Of a DNA stretch of 64,000 bases, positions 11,101-18,787 are shown one piece after another (the first letter of the stretch is position 1; every line of letters starts with the position of its first letter). Both the position numbers and the translations under genes were made by a program. Below the pieces are notes generated by a model, which ran no database searches, was not told the origin of the DNA, and was given only the letters and a program-made list of their open reading frames with translations. Source of the stretch: Cellulomonas sp. Root485 (GTDB lineage: Bacteria; Actinomycetota; Actinomycetes; Actinomycetales; Cellulomonadaceae); assembly GCF_001426705.1 (NCBI RefSeq), contig NZ_LMFC01000001.1, positions 733,789-797,788 on the forward strand. The letters are read 5' to 3'.

Positions 11101-11647
11101 GCCCGAGGACCTCGGCGGGGTGACGCCGCAGGTCGCCGCCGCACAGCGCGAGGAGCTGGTGAGCCGGCTCGACTCGACGGCCGGGCTCGAGCGGGTGACG
11201 CAGAACGCGACCGGGACGCTGTGGCGCGTGCAGGCGACGACGCCGCTCGACACGGCCGCCGGGAGCGTCGCCCCCACGGTCGTGCCCTCCTGGGCGCGGA
11301 CCCTGCCGTCGACGGCGGACGTGACCGACCCGGCCGCCCCGGCCGTGGCGGTGGCGTCGGCGGACCGTTCGGTCGACACCGTCGTGCCCGCCGGCGAGGC
11401 GGACCGGCTGCTCGTCCTGGCGGAGCGTGCGGACGCGCACTGGCACGCCACGCTCGACGGCCGTGCGCTGCGGTCGGTGGACGGCGGGTGGCGGCAGACG
11501 TTCGCCCTCGGGGCCGACTCCGGCGAGCTCGTCGTCCGGTACGACGACCCGGACCGCGGTCTCTGGCTCGTCCTGCAGGGACTGGTCGCGCTCGTGACGA
11601 TCCTGCTGGCGGTGCCGGTCCGCCGGCGTCGGGGGGTGCGCACGTGA
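8114..11647 (+). CDS. Large GT2 glycosyltransferase with multi-span membrane domain
   Basis: 1177 aa. The N-terminal GT-A domain (about residues 15-270) has VSAVVVTRGRTPYLAATVAAL, the DxD-like LHDDSAPAP and later DLSRRARLAGHRVIVVPSA. After a basic linker come many hydrophobic spans (from about residue 415 to 870), separated around residues 590-640 by a charged cytoplasm-like stretch. A C-terminal soluble region of about 270 residues is probably extracytoplasmic. This architecture is conserved in actinobacteria next to whiB2 and is thought to act in cell-wall glycan assembly, but substrate and product are unknown. It ends in a GTGA overlap with the DUF5719 gene, implying translational coupling. 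Confidence 0.88.
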   Translation: MTDTLLPVDLPTATSSTPVTTPVSAVVVTRGRTPYLAATVAALAAQTRRPVRVLLVDVSDTGDEAVEQLLHSAFTAAGGSSMPALRVVRTPGARTFGHAVRRALEADDGLATTWLWLLHDDSAPAPTALAELVRAVSHAPSVGVAGVKQRTWTDPERLLEVGLRSSRSGRRMTDVEPGELDQGQHDGREDVLGVGIAGALVRRDVWTDLGGTDPLLGPFGDGFDLSRRARLAGHRVIVVPSAVVRHAQAGYLGLRSDAIEPGSGPVDRDGDGEDDRADPRRSFAARRRALVHSRLVSAPLPLVPVVAVAALLGAVLRAFGQLAAKQPGLAVDELRAALVALARPDGIVRSRVRSTRSRRVPRRALRPLQAGWRDVWSQARDRRLARAEARRVTQAPSELELRELAALATRRRIALAVVVTVLVAAAGVGLGPLVAAAFGGAGLVGAALLPTGADLGALWSAATSGWVADGLGGPGPADALLSALTVPTALAGGSSSAAVALLLLGSVLLAGLGAWAAAGAATRSVGVRVWAAIVWAGAPALLLGLGDGRLGAVVAHVTLPWVALGLARAVGVQRVDQVLSGVATARRADDDLDQVDVETPVRGTPTVPTPRVSGDAPAQTTSDPALPERVGAPDPTGSIAAAAGASIAFALAVAAAPGLLVPGLLALCVVALCAPRRRGRVLLVAVPALVLLGPTLVEAAGRGLAGWRLLVADPGLPSASPAADPVSRLLGVPTDASSLVPDALPVPVAAVWPVALGAVVLVLAALALLRGAPVARAVRGAWLVAVLGVATATLVAAIPVAVSDGVVAYGWAGPALSLAGVGLLAAAVLGADHLRERLAAYTFGWRQPVVALVTVVAVVVPVVWLGSWTWQARSGDAVALRAVERAIVPAVGQQAQASALSSRVLAVSMEPAADPADGSTVTWQLMRADGPQLVDQAAAESTRTLQGDLIEPDVAADDAATREVDELVARLASAATGDVAGELAALAVADVVVPPVPEDLGGVTPQVAAAQREELVSRLDSTAGLERVTQNATGTLWRVQATTPLDTAAGSVAPTVVPSWARTLPSTADVTDPAAPAVAVASADRSVDTVVPAGEADRLLVLAERADAHWHATLDGRALRSVDGGWRQTFALGADSGELVVRYDDPDRGLWLVLQGLVALVTILLAVPVRRRRGVRT

Positions 11648-13275
11648 GCGGGGCAGGCACGGCAGGCGTGCGACAGGTGTGGCTGGGGCGGCTCGCCCGG
11701 GCCGTGTCCGGACTGGCCGTCCTCGGCCTGACCGTCGCCGTGGTCGTCGCCGGGGCACGGGTCCCCGAGAAGGACCTGGACGGCGTCGCGACGACCGTCG
11801 TGCCCGTCCCGCCCACCGCCTCGACGCTCGTGTGCGCCGGGCCCCTGATCCAGCCGGACGACACGGGCCGCGGCGACTCGGCGTTCGACCCCACGCCGGT
11901 GGACCCGGTCACGACCGTCACCGTGGTGACCTCCGTCCCGGACCGCGACGGCAGCTCCGCCGGGACGGTGGCGCCGCTCGACCGGTCGGCCGTGACCGCG
12001 ACGCTCGCACCCGGGGGCACCGCGGCGGTCGTGCCGGACGTGACGGGACCGCTGGTGGTCCGTGCCGAGCCGGGGAGTGCACCCGCCCGGGAGGCCGCGG
12101 CCAGCGCGGGGCTGGTGACCGACGGTGACCTGCGCGGGCTGGCGGCTGCATCCTGCCAGCAGCCCACTGCGGACGCGTGGCTGCTCGGTGGCGCCACCGA
12201 CCTGTCCAGCACCGCGCAGCTCGTGCTGAGCAACGCCGGCTCGACCCCGGCCGAGGTCACCCTCGCGATCTGGGGCCCGTCGGGCCCGGCGGACCTCACC
12301 GGCGAGCGGTTCCTCGTGGCGCCGGGCGCGCAGCGGGTGGTGGTCCTCGGGGGCATCGCCGCCGAGCAGCGACGGCTCGCGCTGCACGTCTCCGCCACGG
12401 GCGGGCGCGTCGGCGTGCACGTCCAGGACTCCGCGATCGACGGCTTCACGCCGGCAGGCACCGAGCTGGTGGTCCCCGGCGCCGCACCGGCCCGGCGCCA
12501 GGTGGTCCCCGGGCTCGCGGTGGTCGACTCCGCCGTGGGTGACCTGTCCGCGCCGGCCCTCCGGCTGCTGGCCCCGGGGGAGACCGGCACGACCGCGCAG
12601 GTCACGTTGCTCGGCCCCACGGGGGTCACTGAGCTGCCCGGAGCCGCGTCGGTCGCGCTGGCGCCCGGCGAGGTCACGGACGTGCCCCTGGGCGGTCTCC
12701 CCGCCGGTTCCTACACGGCGGTCGTCGACGCGGACCAGCCCGTGCTGGCCTCCGCCGTGGTGACTCGCCCCGGCGCCGTCGGTGAGCTGGACGACGTGCC
12801 GAGCGTCGAGCGAGGCTGGGCGGCATCCACCGCGGTCGGACGCAGCGGCGTCGTCGCGGTTCCTGCGGGCACCCGGGGCACGCTCGTCGCGGGGGCGGTC
12901 GCCACGGGCGCGGACCCGTCGACGGGCGGCAGCGCGATGGCCACCCTGCGGTTCCTCGGGGCCGACGGCTCCGTGCTGGCCGAGCGCCGGCTGCGGCTCG
13001 ACGCCGGCACGACGGGCGCTTGGTCCGTCGACCAGCTCGCGAGCGGGACCGGTGACGTCGTCCTCGCCGCGGCCGCAGGTCCGGCCGAGCCGGCGGGCGT
13101 CGTGGGCGTGGACCTGGTGACCGACGAGGGCGCTGCCGTGGGGATCGCCTGGGCGCTCGTCGCCGAGGCGGACGAACCCGACGGCGTCCTGGTCTCCGTG
13201 CTCGACCCGGTCCCGGTGCCACGCACGTCCCCGGACGTCGCGGTCCGGGAGGACCCGCGGCTCGGCACCCGCTGA
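11644..13275 (+). CDS. DUF5719 family protein
   Basis: 543 aa, starting at a GTG that overlaps the TGA of the preceding glycosyltransferase. A single hydrophobic segment near the N-terminus (AVSGLAVLGLTVAVVVAGAR) would anchor it in the membrane; the remainder is Thr/Val/Gly/Ala-rich with repeated beta-type motifs and no catalytic signature. Its fixed pairing with the large GT2 protein suggests an accessory extracytoplasmic role in the same process. Function is otherwise unknown. It ends 1 bp before the stop of the convergent GT2 gene. Confidence 0.82.
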   Translation: MSGAGTAGVRQVWLGRLARAVSGLAVLGLTVAVVVAGARVPEKDLDGVATTVVPVPPTASTLVCAGPLIQPDDTGRGDSAFDPTPVDPVTTVTVVTSVPDRDGSSAGTVAPLDRSAVTATLAPGGTAAVVPDVTGPLVVRAEPGSAPAREAAASAGLVTDGDLRGLAAASCQQPTADAWLLGGATDLSSTAQLVLSNAGSTPAEVTLAIWGPSGPADLTGERFLVAPGAQRVVVLGGIAAEQRRLALHVSATGGRVGVHVQDSAIDGFTPAGTELVVPGAAPARRQVVPGLAVVDSAVGDLSAPALRLLAPGETGTTAQVTLLGPTGVTELPGAASVALAPGEVTDVPLGGLPAGSYTAVVDADQPVLASAVVTRPGAVGELDDVPSVERGWAASTAVGRSGVVAVPAGTRGTLVAGAVATGADPSTGGSAMATLRFLGADGSVLAERRLRLDAGTTGAWSVDQLASGTGDVVLAAAAGPAEPAGVVGVDLVTDEGAAVGIAWALVAEADEPDGVLVSVLDPVPVPRTSPDVAVREDPRLGTR

Positions 13276-13276
13276 G

Positions 13277-14152
13277 TTACCCCGCGGCGCGCAGCTCCGC
13301 CCGTTCGCGCAGCCGCAGGCCGAGGACCGCCGCCTGGCGCACCGGCCACTGGTACCAGCGCGGGTACCGGCGGCGCACGTAGCGGGCAGCGCTCGCGTGG
13401 TGCGCGGAGATCATGGGCGCCGGCTTGGCCCGCCACGATGTGCCCCCGACGTGCGTGACCTGCACCTGGGGGACGTAGAGGTTGGTCCAGCCGGCGCGAC
13501 CGAGCCGCTCGCCGAGGTCGACGTCCTCAAAGAACATGAAGTAGCCGTCGTCGAACCCGCCCACCGCCTCGAACGCCTCGCGCCGCAGCAGGAGGCACGC
13601 CCCCGAGAGCCACCCGGCGGGTCGGCGCGTCGCGGCGTCCTGCTCGTGCGCGCGGTACCGGCGGGTCCACGGGTTGCCGGGCCAGATCCGCACGAACAGC
13701 GCGTGCCCGGCCCCCTGGGTCAACGACGGCAGCTCACGCGCCGACGGGTAGAGCGTCCCGTCGGTGTTGAGCAGCGCGGGACCGATGGACGCCGCGCGGG
13801 GGTCGGACCGGCCGGCCTCGACGAGCGCGTCGAGCGAGCCCGGCTGCCACTCGATGTCCGAGTTGGCGACGACGATCCACGGTGCCGTCGCGCCGGTCGC
13901 GCCCACGTTGGCGCCGCCCCCGTAGCCGAGGTTCGCGCCGGAGCGGACGAGGACCGCCCCGACCTCGTCGGCCACCTCCTGCGCGACCGTGTGGTCGGTC
14001 CCGTTGTCGACGATCACGAGCTCGACGGTCGCGGTCGACGCGGTGGCCAGGGTCCGGGCGAACGTCGCCAGCTCGTCACCGGGGTGGTAGACGACGCACA
14101 CCACGCGGATGTCGGGACGGCTGGTGGGCGGGACGGGGAGGGAGTCGGTCAT
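13277..14152 (-). CDS. GT2 glycosyltransferase, rhamnosyltransferase-like (WbbL type)
   Basis: 291 aa, cytoplasmic GT-A fold. Visible motifs are IRVVCVVYHPGDELATF, ELVIVDNGTDHTV, NLGYGGGANVGA, the nucleotide-metal site VANSDIEW, GWLSGACLLLRREAFEAVG and FFEDVDLGERL. The pattern resembles dTDP-rhamnosyl transferases that link rhamnose to GlcNAc-diphospho-polyprenol (WbbL), which fits with rmlA nearby, but the donor is an inference. The ATG at 14152 is used; no strong ribosome-binding site precedes it. It lies 40 bp downstream of the zincin-fold gene on the same strand. Confidence 0.87.
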   Translation of the reverse strand: MTDSLPVPPTSRPDIRVVCVVYHPGDELATFARTLATASTATVELVIVDNGTDHTVAQEVADEVGAVLVRSGANLGYGGGANVGATGATAPWIVVANSDIEWQPGSLDALVEAGRSDPRAASIGPALLNTDGTLYPSARELPSLTQGAGHALFVRIWPGNPWTRRYRAHEQDAATRRPAGWLSGACLLLRREAFEAVGGFDDGYFMFFEDVDLGERLGRAGWTNLYVPQVQVTHVGGTSWRAKPAPMISAHHASAARYVRRRYPRWYQWPVRQAAVLGLRLRERAELRAAG

Positions 14153-14192
14153 CGTGCGGACAGGGTAGTGGGGCGTCACCCCCACCAGGTAC

Positions 14193-14690
14193 TCAGCCCG
14201 CGTCGCCGTACCGCGGGTCGACGTCCTCCGGAGAGCGACCCAGCAGGTGGGCGACCTGCTCGACGACGACGTCCCGCACGAGGTCGGCCAGGTCCAGGGG
14301 GTCCGTCGCACGGGACTCCACGGGCCGGCGGTACACCACGACCCGGGCGGGGAGACCCGCGTCCGGGGGGAAGTACCGGCCCAGGGGGACGCCGCCGTGC
14401 TCCCACGGCGCGGGGTTGGACGGGGGCACGTCCTCGACGGCGAACTCCGTGCCCTGCAGCTGACGCGCCCAGGTGCGCTCGATCCGCTCGACGGCGTCGA
14501 GGACGAGGTCGTCGAACCGCTCGGCCCGGGTGCGGTACGCAGGCATGGTGCTCGGCATGAGCGGCCCCCGGGGCCCGCGACCGCGCCGGTCACGGCGACG
14601 CACGGGGACCACGGCGGTCGTGGGGAGAGCGACCGAGCGGCGGCCGATGCCGGGGGGCCGGCGGGCGGGCGGGGGCGGTGCTGAGCTCAC
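14193..14690 (-). CDS. Zincin-fold 'metallopeptidase family' protein (PF06262-like) without an intact HExxH
   Basis: 165 aa from the GTG at 14690 (an adjacent GTG at 14693 is equivalent). After a Pro/Arg-rich leader come VPVRRRDRRGRGPRG and ERFDDLVLDAVERIERTWAR, both characteristic of the actinobacterial branch of this family, then EFAVEDVPP and VVVYRRPVESRA. In the family the helix near the C-terminus normally carries HExxH; here it reads VVVEQVAHLLG, so the first zinc histidine is absent and peptidase activity is doubtful. A shorter ATG start at 14558 would remove the conserved basic leader. Function unknown. Confidence 0.8.
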   Translation of the reverse strand: MSSAPPPPARRPPGIGRRSVALPTTAVVPVRRRDRRGRGPRGPLMPSTMPAYRTRAERFDDLVLDAVERIERTWARQLQGTEFAVEDVPPSNPAPWEHGGVPLGRYFPPDAGLPARVVVYRRPVESRATDPLDLADLVRDVVVEQVAHLLGRSPEDVDPRYGDAG

Positions 14691-14765
14691 CACTGCACTG
14701 TAGATCGCCGACGGGGGACGGCGTGGGGGACACGGCCTGTCGCCCCTCGGGGGTACGGTCAGCGC

Positions 14766-15137
14766 GTGAGATCCGTGAGGCAGTGCTCGCGCACGGCGTG
14801 TGGCCGTGCGGCCGTGGCCACGCTGACCTATGTGTACGCCGACTCGACCGCGGTGCTGGGCCCGTTGGCGCAGCACGCCGAGCCGCACTCGTACGACCTG
14901 TGCGTCGAGCACGCCGAGCGGCTCACGGCCCCGCGCGGGTGGGAGGTCGTCCGGCTCACGCCCGAGTTCTCGCCCGCGCCACCGAGCCGGGACGACCTGC
15001 TCGCGCTGGCGGACGCCGTGCGCGAGGCGGGCAGGCGCACCGAGCCGGAGCCGCCTCCGCTGCCGGAGGCCGTCGGAGCGGTGCTGAACGAGGCGCCCCG
15101 ACGCGGGCACCTGCGCGTCCTGCGGGGCGAGGGCTGA
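14766..15137 (+). CDS. DUF3499 family protein
   Basis: 123 aa. The start MRSVRQCSRTACGRAAVATL and the following TYVYADSTAVLGPL and SYDLCVEHAERLTAP are diagnostic of DUF3499. Cysteines at 7 and 12 plus the CxxH-type DLCVEH segment suggest a small zinc site, though no function is established for the family. GTG start at 14766. It begins 75 bp from the divergent zincin-fold gene and is followed after 1 bp by a zinc-ribbon gene and then manB, a conserved actinobacterial order. Confidence 0.9.
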   Translation: MRSVRQCSRTACGRAAVATLTYVYADSTAVLGPLAQHAEPHSYDLCVEHAERLTAPRGWEVVRLTPEFSPAPPSRDDLLALADAVREAGRRTEPEPPPLPEAVGAVLNEAPRRGHLRVLRGEG

Positions 15138-15138
15138 C

Positions 15139-15414
15139 GTGGCCCGCCGCAAGGGGGAGGCCGCCCGCGCCCGCGCCGAGCGTGCGGGGGAGCCGCTGGG
15201 CTCCATCAGCCAGCCGTCCGGACCGGGTGTGCCCGGCACCGCTGCGTGCCTGCGGTGCGGCGAGACGGACCTGACCCGGATCCGCATGGCGCTCGCGGAC
15301 GGTCGTCAGGTGGTGTTCGTCTCGTGCCCGGCCTGCGAGCAGCGCAACTGGTTCCCGCTCGACGGAACCGGCGTGCCGCTGGACCGTGGAGACGTGGTCG
15401 GCCCGGACGCCTGA
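15139..15414 (+). CDS. Small zinc-ribbon protein, hypothetical
   Basis: 91 aa with two CxxC knuckles (C37/C40 in ACLRCGE, C63/C66 in SCPACEQ) separated by 22 residues, an arrangement typical of a single zinc ribbon. The N-terminus is strongly basic (MARRKGEAARARAERAG), so nucleic-acid binding is possible. GTG start, 1 bp after the DUF3499 stop, indicating an operon with DUF3499 and probably manB. No specific family is recognised. Confidence 0.75.
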   Translation: MARRKGEAARARAERAGEPLGSISQPSGPGVPGTAACLRCGETDLTRIRMALADGRQVVFVSCPACEQRNWFPLDGTGVPLDRGDVVGPDA

Positions 15415-15472
15415 CCTGCTGCGCGACGTCGGTGCCGAACGTCGCGTCCGGCTGCCCGGGTAGCATGGCCGC

Positions 15473-16936
15473 GTGACCTCCCCTGCAGCCGACCGTGTCG
15501 ATCTGTCTGCCCTCATCAAGGCCTACGACGTCCGGGGTCTCGTCCCCGGTGAGCTGAACCCGGCGGTCGCTCGCGCGATCGGCGCCGCGTTCGCCGACGT
15601 CGTGGTGCTCCCCGAAGCGACGGACCGCCCTCGGGTGGTCATCGCCAACGACATGCGCCCCTCCGGGCCGGAGCTCGTGGCGGCGTTCGCCGACGGGCTG
15701 GCCGCCCGGGGTGTGGACGTCCTGCGGATCGGTCTGGCGTCGACGGACGGTCTGTACTTCGCGTCCGGTTCCCTGGGCATCCCCGGTGCGATGTTCACGG
15801 CCAGCCACAACCCTGCGCAGTACAACGGGATCAAGCTGTGCCGCGCCGGCGCTCGCCCGGTCGGCCAGGACAGCGGGCTGACCACGGTCCGTGAGCTCGC
15901 CGGCGACTACCTCGCCGGCTCCGTGCCCGAGGTCGAGACCGCTCAGCGAGGGACCGTCGAGGACGGTGACCTGCTCGCCGAGTACGCCTCGTTCCTGCGC
16001 TCCCTGGTGGACCTGTCGGGCATCCGCCCGCTGAAGGTCGTCGTCGACGCGGGCAACGGCATGGGCGGGTTCACCGCACCGGCCGTCCTGGGCACCGGCG
16101 CCGGGCTGGCCGAGCTGCCGCTCGACATCGTGCCGCTGTACTTCGAGCTGGACGGCACGTTCCCGAACCACGAGGCCAATCCCCTCGAGCCGGAGAACCT
16201 GCGGGACCTGCAGGCGGCGGTCGTCGAGCACGACGCGGACCTCGGTCTCGCGTTCGACGGTGACGCGGACCGCTGCTTCGTCATCGACGAGCACGGCGAC
16301 CCGGTCAGCCCGTCGGCGATCACCGCGCTGGTCGGTCTGCGGGAGGTCGAGCGGGAGCGCGCCGCAGGCCGTACGCCCACGGTGATCCACAACCTGATCA
16401 CGTCCCAGGTGGTGCCCGACCTGCTCAAGGCCGCCGGCGCGACCACGGTGCGCACCCGCGTGGGCCACTCGTTCATCAAGGCCGAGATGGCGAGCAACGA
16501 CGCGGTCTTCGGTGGCGAGCACAGCGCGCACTACTACTTCCGCGACTTCTTCTTCGCCGACACCGGGATGCTCGCCGCGATGCACGTGCTCGCGGCCCTC
16601 GGCGGTCAGCCGCACCCGCTGTCCGCTCTGTCCGAGCAGTTCCAGCCGTACTCGGCGAGCGGGGAGATCAACTCTCGGGTCACCGACGTGGCCGCCGCGC
16701 GGGCGCGGGTCGTCGAGGCGTACGTGACGCAGGAGGGTGCCGGGCCGGTGCAGGTCGACGAGCTCGACGGCCTCACGGTGTCGCACTGGGACGGCCACCC
16801 GCAGTGGTGGTTCAACCTGCGCGCCTCCAACACGGAGCCCCTCCTGCGGCTGAACGTCGAGGCGGCCGACGAGGACATCATGGAGAAGGTCCGCGACGAC
16901 GTGCTCGCGCTCGTGCGGCAGGACGGCGAGGGCTGA
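15473..16936 (+). CDS. manB: Phosphomannomutase/phosphoglucomutase
   Basis: 487-aa alpha-D-phosphohexomutase interconverting hexose 6- and 1-phosphates, supplying mannose-1-phosphate for GDP-mannose or glucose-1-phosphate for rmlA. The phosphoserine loop is TASHNPAQYNGIKL, the Mg site is AFDGDADRCF and the phosphate-binding C-terminal loop is RASNTEPLLRL. The sugar-binding loop GGEHSAHYYFRD has the GEXSXH form shared by PMM/PGM enzymes. GTG start at 15473. Its stop overlaps the start of the Trm112 gene. Confidence 0.93.
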   Translation: MTSPAADRVDLSALIKAYDVRGLVPGELNPAVARAIGAAFADVVVLPEATDRPRVVIANDMRPSGPELVAAFADGLAARGVDVLRIGLASTDGLYFASGSLGIPGAMFTASHNPAQYNGIKLCRAGARPVGQDSGLTTVRELAGDYLAGSVPEVETAQRGTVEDGDLLAEYASFLRSLVDLSGIRPLKVVVDAGNGMGGFTAPAVLGTGAGLAELPLDIVPLYFELDGTFPNHEANPLEPENLRDLQAAVVEHDADLGLAFDGDADRCFVIDEHGDPVSPSAITALVGLREVERERAAGRTPTVIHNLITSQVVPDLLKAAGATTVRTRVGHSFIKAEMASNDAVFGGEHSAHYYFRDFFFADTGMLAAMHVLAALGGQPHPLSALSEQFQPYSASGEINSRVTDVAAARARVVEAYVTQEGAGPVQVDELDGLTVSHWDGHPQWWFNLRASNTEPLLRLNVEAADEDIMEKVRDDVLALVRQDGEG

Positions 16937-17139
16937 TGACCGGCTCGGGGCGGTCCTTGGAGCCGTGGGCACGGGAGCTGCTGCGCTGCCCCGTGACGGG
17001 TGCGACGCTCGTCGACGGGGTAGGTCCGGACGGCGAGCCGACTCTCGTGTCGACCGACCCGGTCAACCCGCTGGCCTACCCGGTGCGGGACGGGATCCCG
17101 GTGCTGCTCGTGGACGAGGGCGTCCCGGTCCGGGGATGA
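16936..17139 (+). CDS. Trm112 family protein
   Basis: 67 aa. LEPWARELLRCPVTGATL and AYPVRDGIPVLLVDE are the two conserved blocks of bacterial Trm112-like proteins, which in eukaryotes activate several methyltransferases. Only one of the zinc-type cysteines usual in the family is present here (LRCPVTG), so zinc binding is unlikely. It overlaps the manB stop (TGATG) and is therefore probably translationally coupled to it. The bacterial partner is unknown; ahcY, which removes the methyltransferase product, follows. Confidence 0.85.
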   Translation: MTGSGRSLEPWARELLRCPVTGATLVDGVGPDGEPTLVSTDPVNPLAYPVRDGIPVLLVDEGVPVRG

Positions 17140-17292
17140 CGAACGCGCTGTGACGCCGCTCACGCGGGGCTAGCATGGCCCGGACGGCGTGGGTGATGCC
17201 CGCAGACCGAGAGGGGTCGCGCCGGCGCGAACGATCAGGGCGAGAGCCCTGCTGTGTCGCGCCCGCTTCCGAATGCGCACCCCAGGAGTGAG
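17140..17292 (+). promoter_or_regulatory. Structured leader of ahcY with two competing stems
   Basis: This 153-bp gap has no convincing ORF but contains a compact fold. P1 pairs GGCGCGA (17224-17230) with TCGCGCC (17257-17263). A symmetric 5/5-nt internal loop (17231-17235, 17252-17256) leads to P2, CAGGGC/GCCCTG (17236-17241, 17246-17251), capped by a GAGA tetraloop. A second TCGCGCC at 17217-17223 lies directly 5' of the P1 strand and can compete for it. AGGAG at 17284-17288 is the ribosome-binding site, 21 nt after P1. The conserved SAH-riboswitch core was not found. Regulation is inferred only. Confidence 0.5.
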
Positions 17293-18774
17293 ATGTCCTC
17301 TTTCGATGAGGCCCCCGGCCAGTACAAGGTCCGCGACCTTTCCCTCGCCGAGGCCGGTCGTCACCAGATCCGCCTCGCCGAGCACGAGATGCCGGGCCTC
17401 ATGGCCCTGCGCACCGAGTTCGGCCCCACGCAGCCGCTCGCAGGCGCCCGGGTTGCAGGTTCCCTGCACATGACCGTGCAGACCGCGGTGCTCATCGAGA
17501 CGCTCGTCGCGCTCGGCGCCGAGGTCCGCTGGGCGTCGTGCAACATCTTCTCCACGCAGGACGAGGCGGCTGCGGCGGTGGCCGTCGGCCCGCACGGCTC
17601 GGTCGACGAGCCTGCCGGAGTGCCTGTGTTCGCGTGGAAGGGCGAGTCGCTCGACGAGTACTGGGAGTGCACCGAGCAGATCCTGGTGTGGCCCGGGGGC
17701 ACGGGCCCGAACATGATCCTCGACGACGGTGGCGACGCGACGCTGCTGGTGCACAAGGGCGTCGAGTACGAGGCCGCCGGTGCCGTCCCGTCCGACCCTG
17801 GTCCGGGCGAGGAGGGGTACTCCGAGGAGTACCTCGTCATCCTCGGCACGCTGCGCCGGTCGCTCGCCGCCGACCCGCAGCGGTGGACGTCGATCGCCGC
17901 GCAGATCAAGGGCGTCACCGAGGAGACGACCACGGGCGTGCACCGCCTCTACCAGCTGGCAGAGGCGGGCAGCCTGCTGTTCCCGGCGATCAACGTCAAC
18001 GACTCGGTCACCAAGTCGAAGTTCGACAACAAGTACGGCATCCGGCACTCGCTGCCCGACGGGATCAACCGCGCCACGGACGTCCTCATGGGTGGCAAGG
18101 TCGCGTTCGTCGCGGGTTACGGGGACGTCGGCAAGGGTGCGGCGGAGGCGTTCCGTGGCCAGGGTGCGCGCGTGATCGTCTCCGAGGTCGACCCCATCTG
18201 CGCGCTCCAGGCGGCGATGGACGGCTACCAGGTGGCGCGCCTCGACGACGTCATCGACCAGGCCGACTTCGTCATCACGACGACCGGGAACAAGGACGTC
18301 GTGTCGGCGGCCCAGATGGCCCGGATGAAGAACAAGGCCGTCGTCGGGAACATCGGGCACTTCGACAACGAGATCGACATGGCCGGCCTGGCTGCCGTCC
18401 CTGGCATCACCCGTACGGAGATCAAGCCGCAGGTGCACGAGTGGACGTTCCCCGCTGACGACTCGGGCTCGGAGCGCTCGATCATCGTGCTCTCCGAAGG
18501 GCGCCTGCTGAACCTGGGCAACGCGACCGGGCACCCGTCGTTCGTCATGAGCAACTCGTTCTCCAACCAGGTCATCGGCCAGATCGAGCTGTTCACCAAG
18601 CCCGACGACTACGCCCGGGAGGTCTACCGGCTGCCCAAGGTGCTGGACGAGAAGGTGGCGCGGCTGCACCTCGACGCGCTCGGGGTCCGCCTGACGGAGC
18701 TGACGAAGTCGCAGGCCGAGTACCTGGGCGTCGACGTGGCCGGGCCGTACAAGCCCGAGCACTACCGGTACTGA
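17293..18774 (+). CDS. ahcY: Adenosylhomocysteinase (S-adenosyl-L-homocysteine hydrolase)
   Basis: NAD-dependent enzyme that hydrolyses S-adenosylhomocysteine to adenosine and homocysteine, relieving product inhibition of methyltransferases. 493 aa, as in other actinobacteria. Conserved blocks: [41 protein letters not shown], the NAD loop [32 protein letters not shown] and the C-terminal [10 protein letters not shown]. The ATG at 17293 has AGGAG 4 bp upstream; in-frame extension to 17254 would run through the structured leader. Confidence 0.97.
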   Translation: MSSFDEAPGQYKVRDLSLAEAGRHQIRLAEHEMPGLMALRTEFGPTQPLAGARVAGSLHMTVQTAVLIETLVALGAEVRWASCNIFSTQDEAAAAVAVGPHGSVDEPAGVPVFAWKGESLDEYWECTEQILVWPGGTGPNMILDDGGDATLLVHKGVEYEAAGAVPSDPGPGEEGYSEEYLVILGTLRRSLAADPQRWTSIAAQIKGVTEETTTGVHRLYQLAEAGSLLFPAINVNDSVTKSKFDNKYGIRHSLPDGINRATDVLMGGKVAFVAGYGDVGKGAAEAFRGQGARVIVSEVDPICALQAAMDGYQVARLDDVIDQADFVITTTGNKDVVSAAQMARMKNKAVVGNIGHFDNEIDMAGLAAVPGITRTEIKPQVHEWTFPADDSGSERSIIVLSEGRLLNLGNATGHPSFVMSNSFSNQVIGQIELFTKPDDYAREVYRLPKVLDEKVARLHLDALGVRLTELTKSQAEYLGVDVAGPYKPEHYRY

Positions 18775-18787
18775 GCCCGCAGACCCC

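Noticed and set aside
7961..11758. 1265-codon minus-strand open frame
   Set aside because: Antisense shadow of the GT2/DUF5719 genes; the translation is Arg/His/Gly-rich without domain motifs, as expected in very high-GC DNA.
17140..17292. Known SAH or SAM-IV riboswitch upstream of ahcY
   Set aside because: The conserved cores that I remember for these classes (GAGGAGCGCUGC for SAH, and the SAM-IV core) are absent; only a generic structured leader is claimed.
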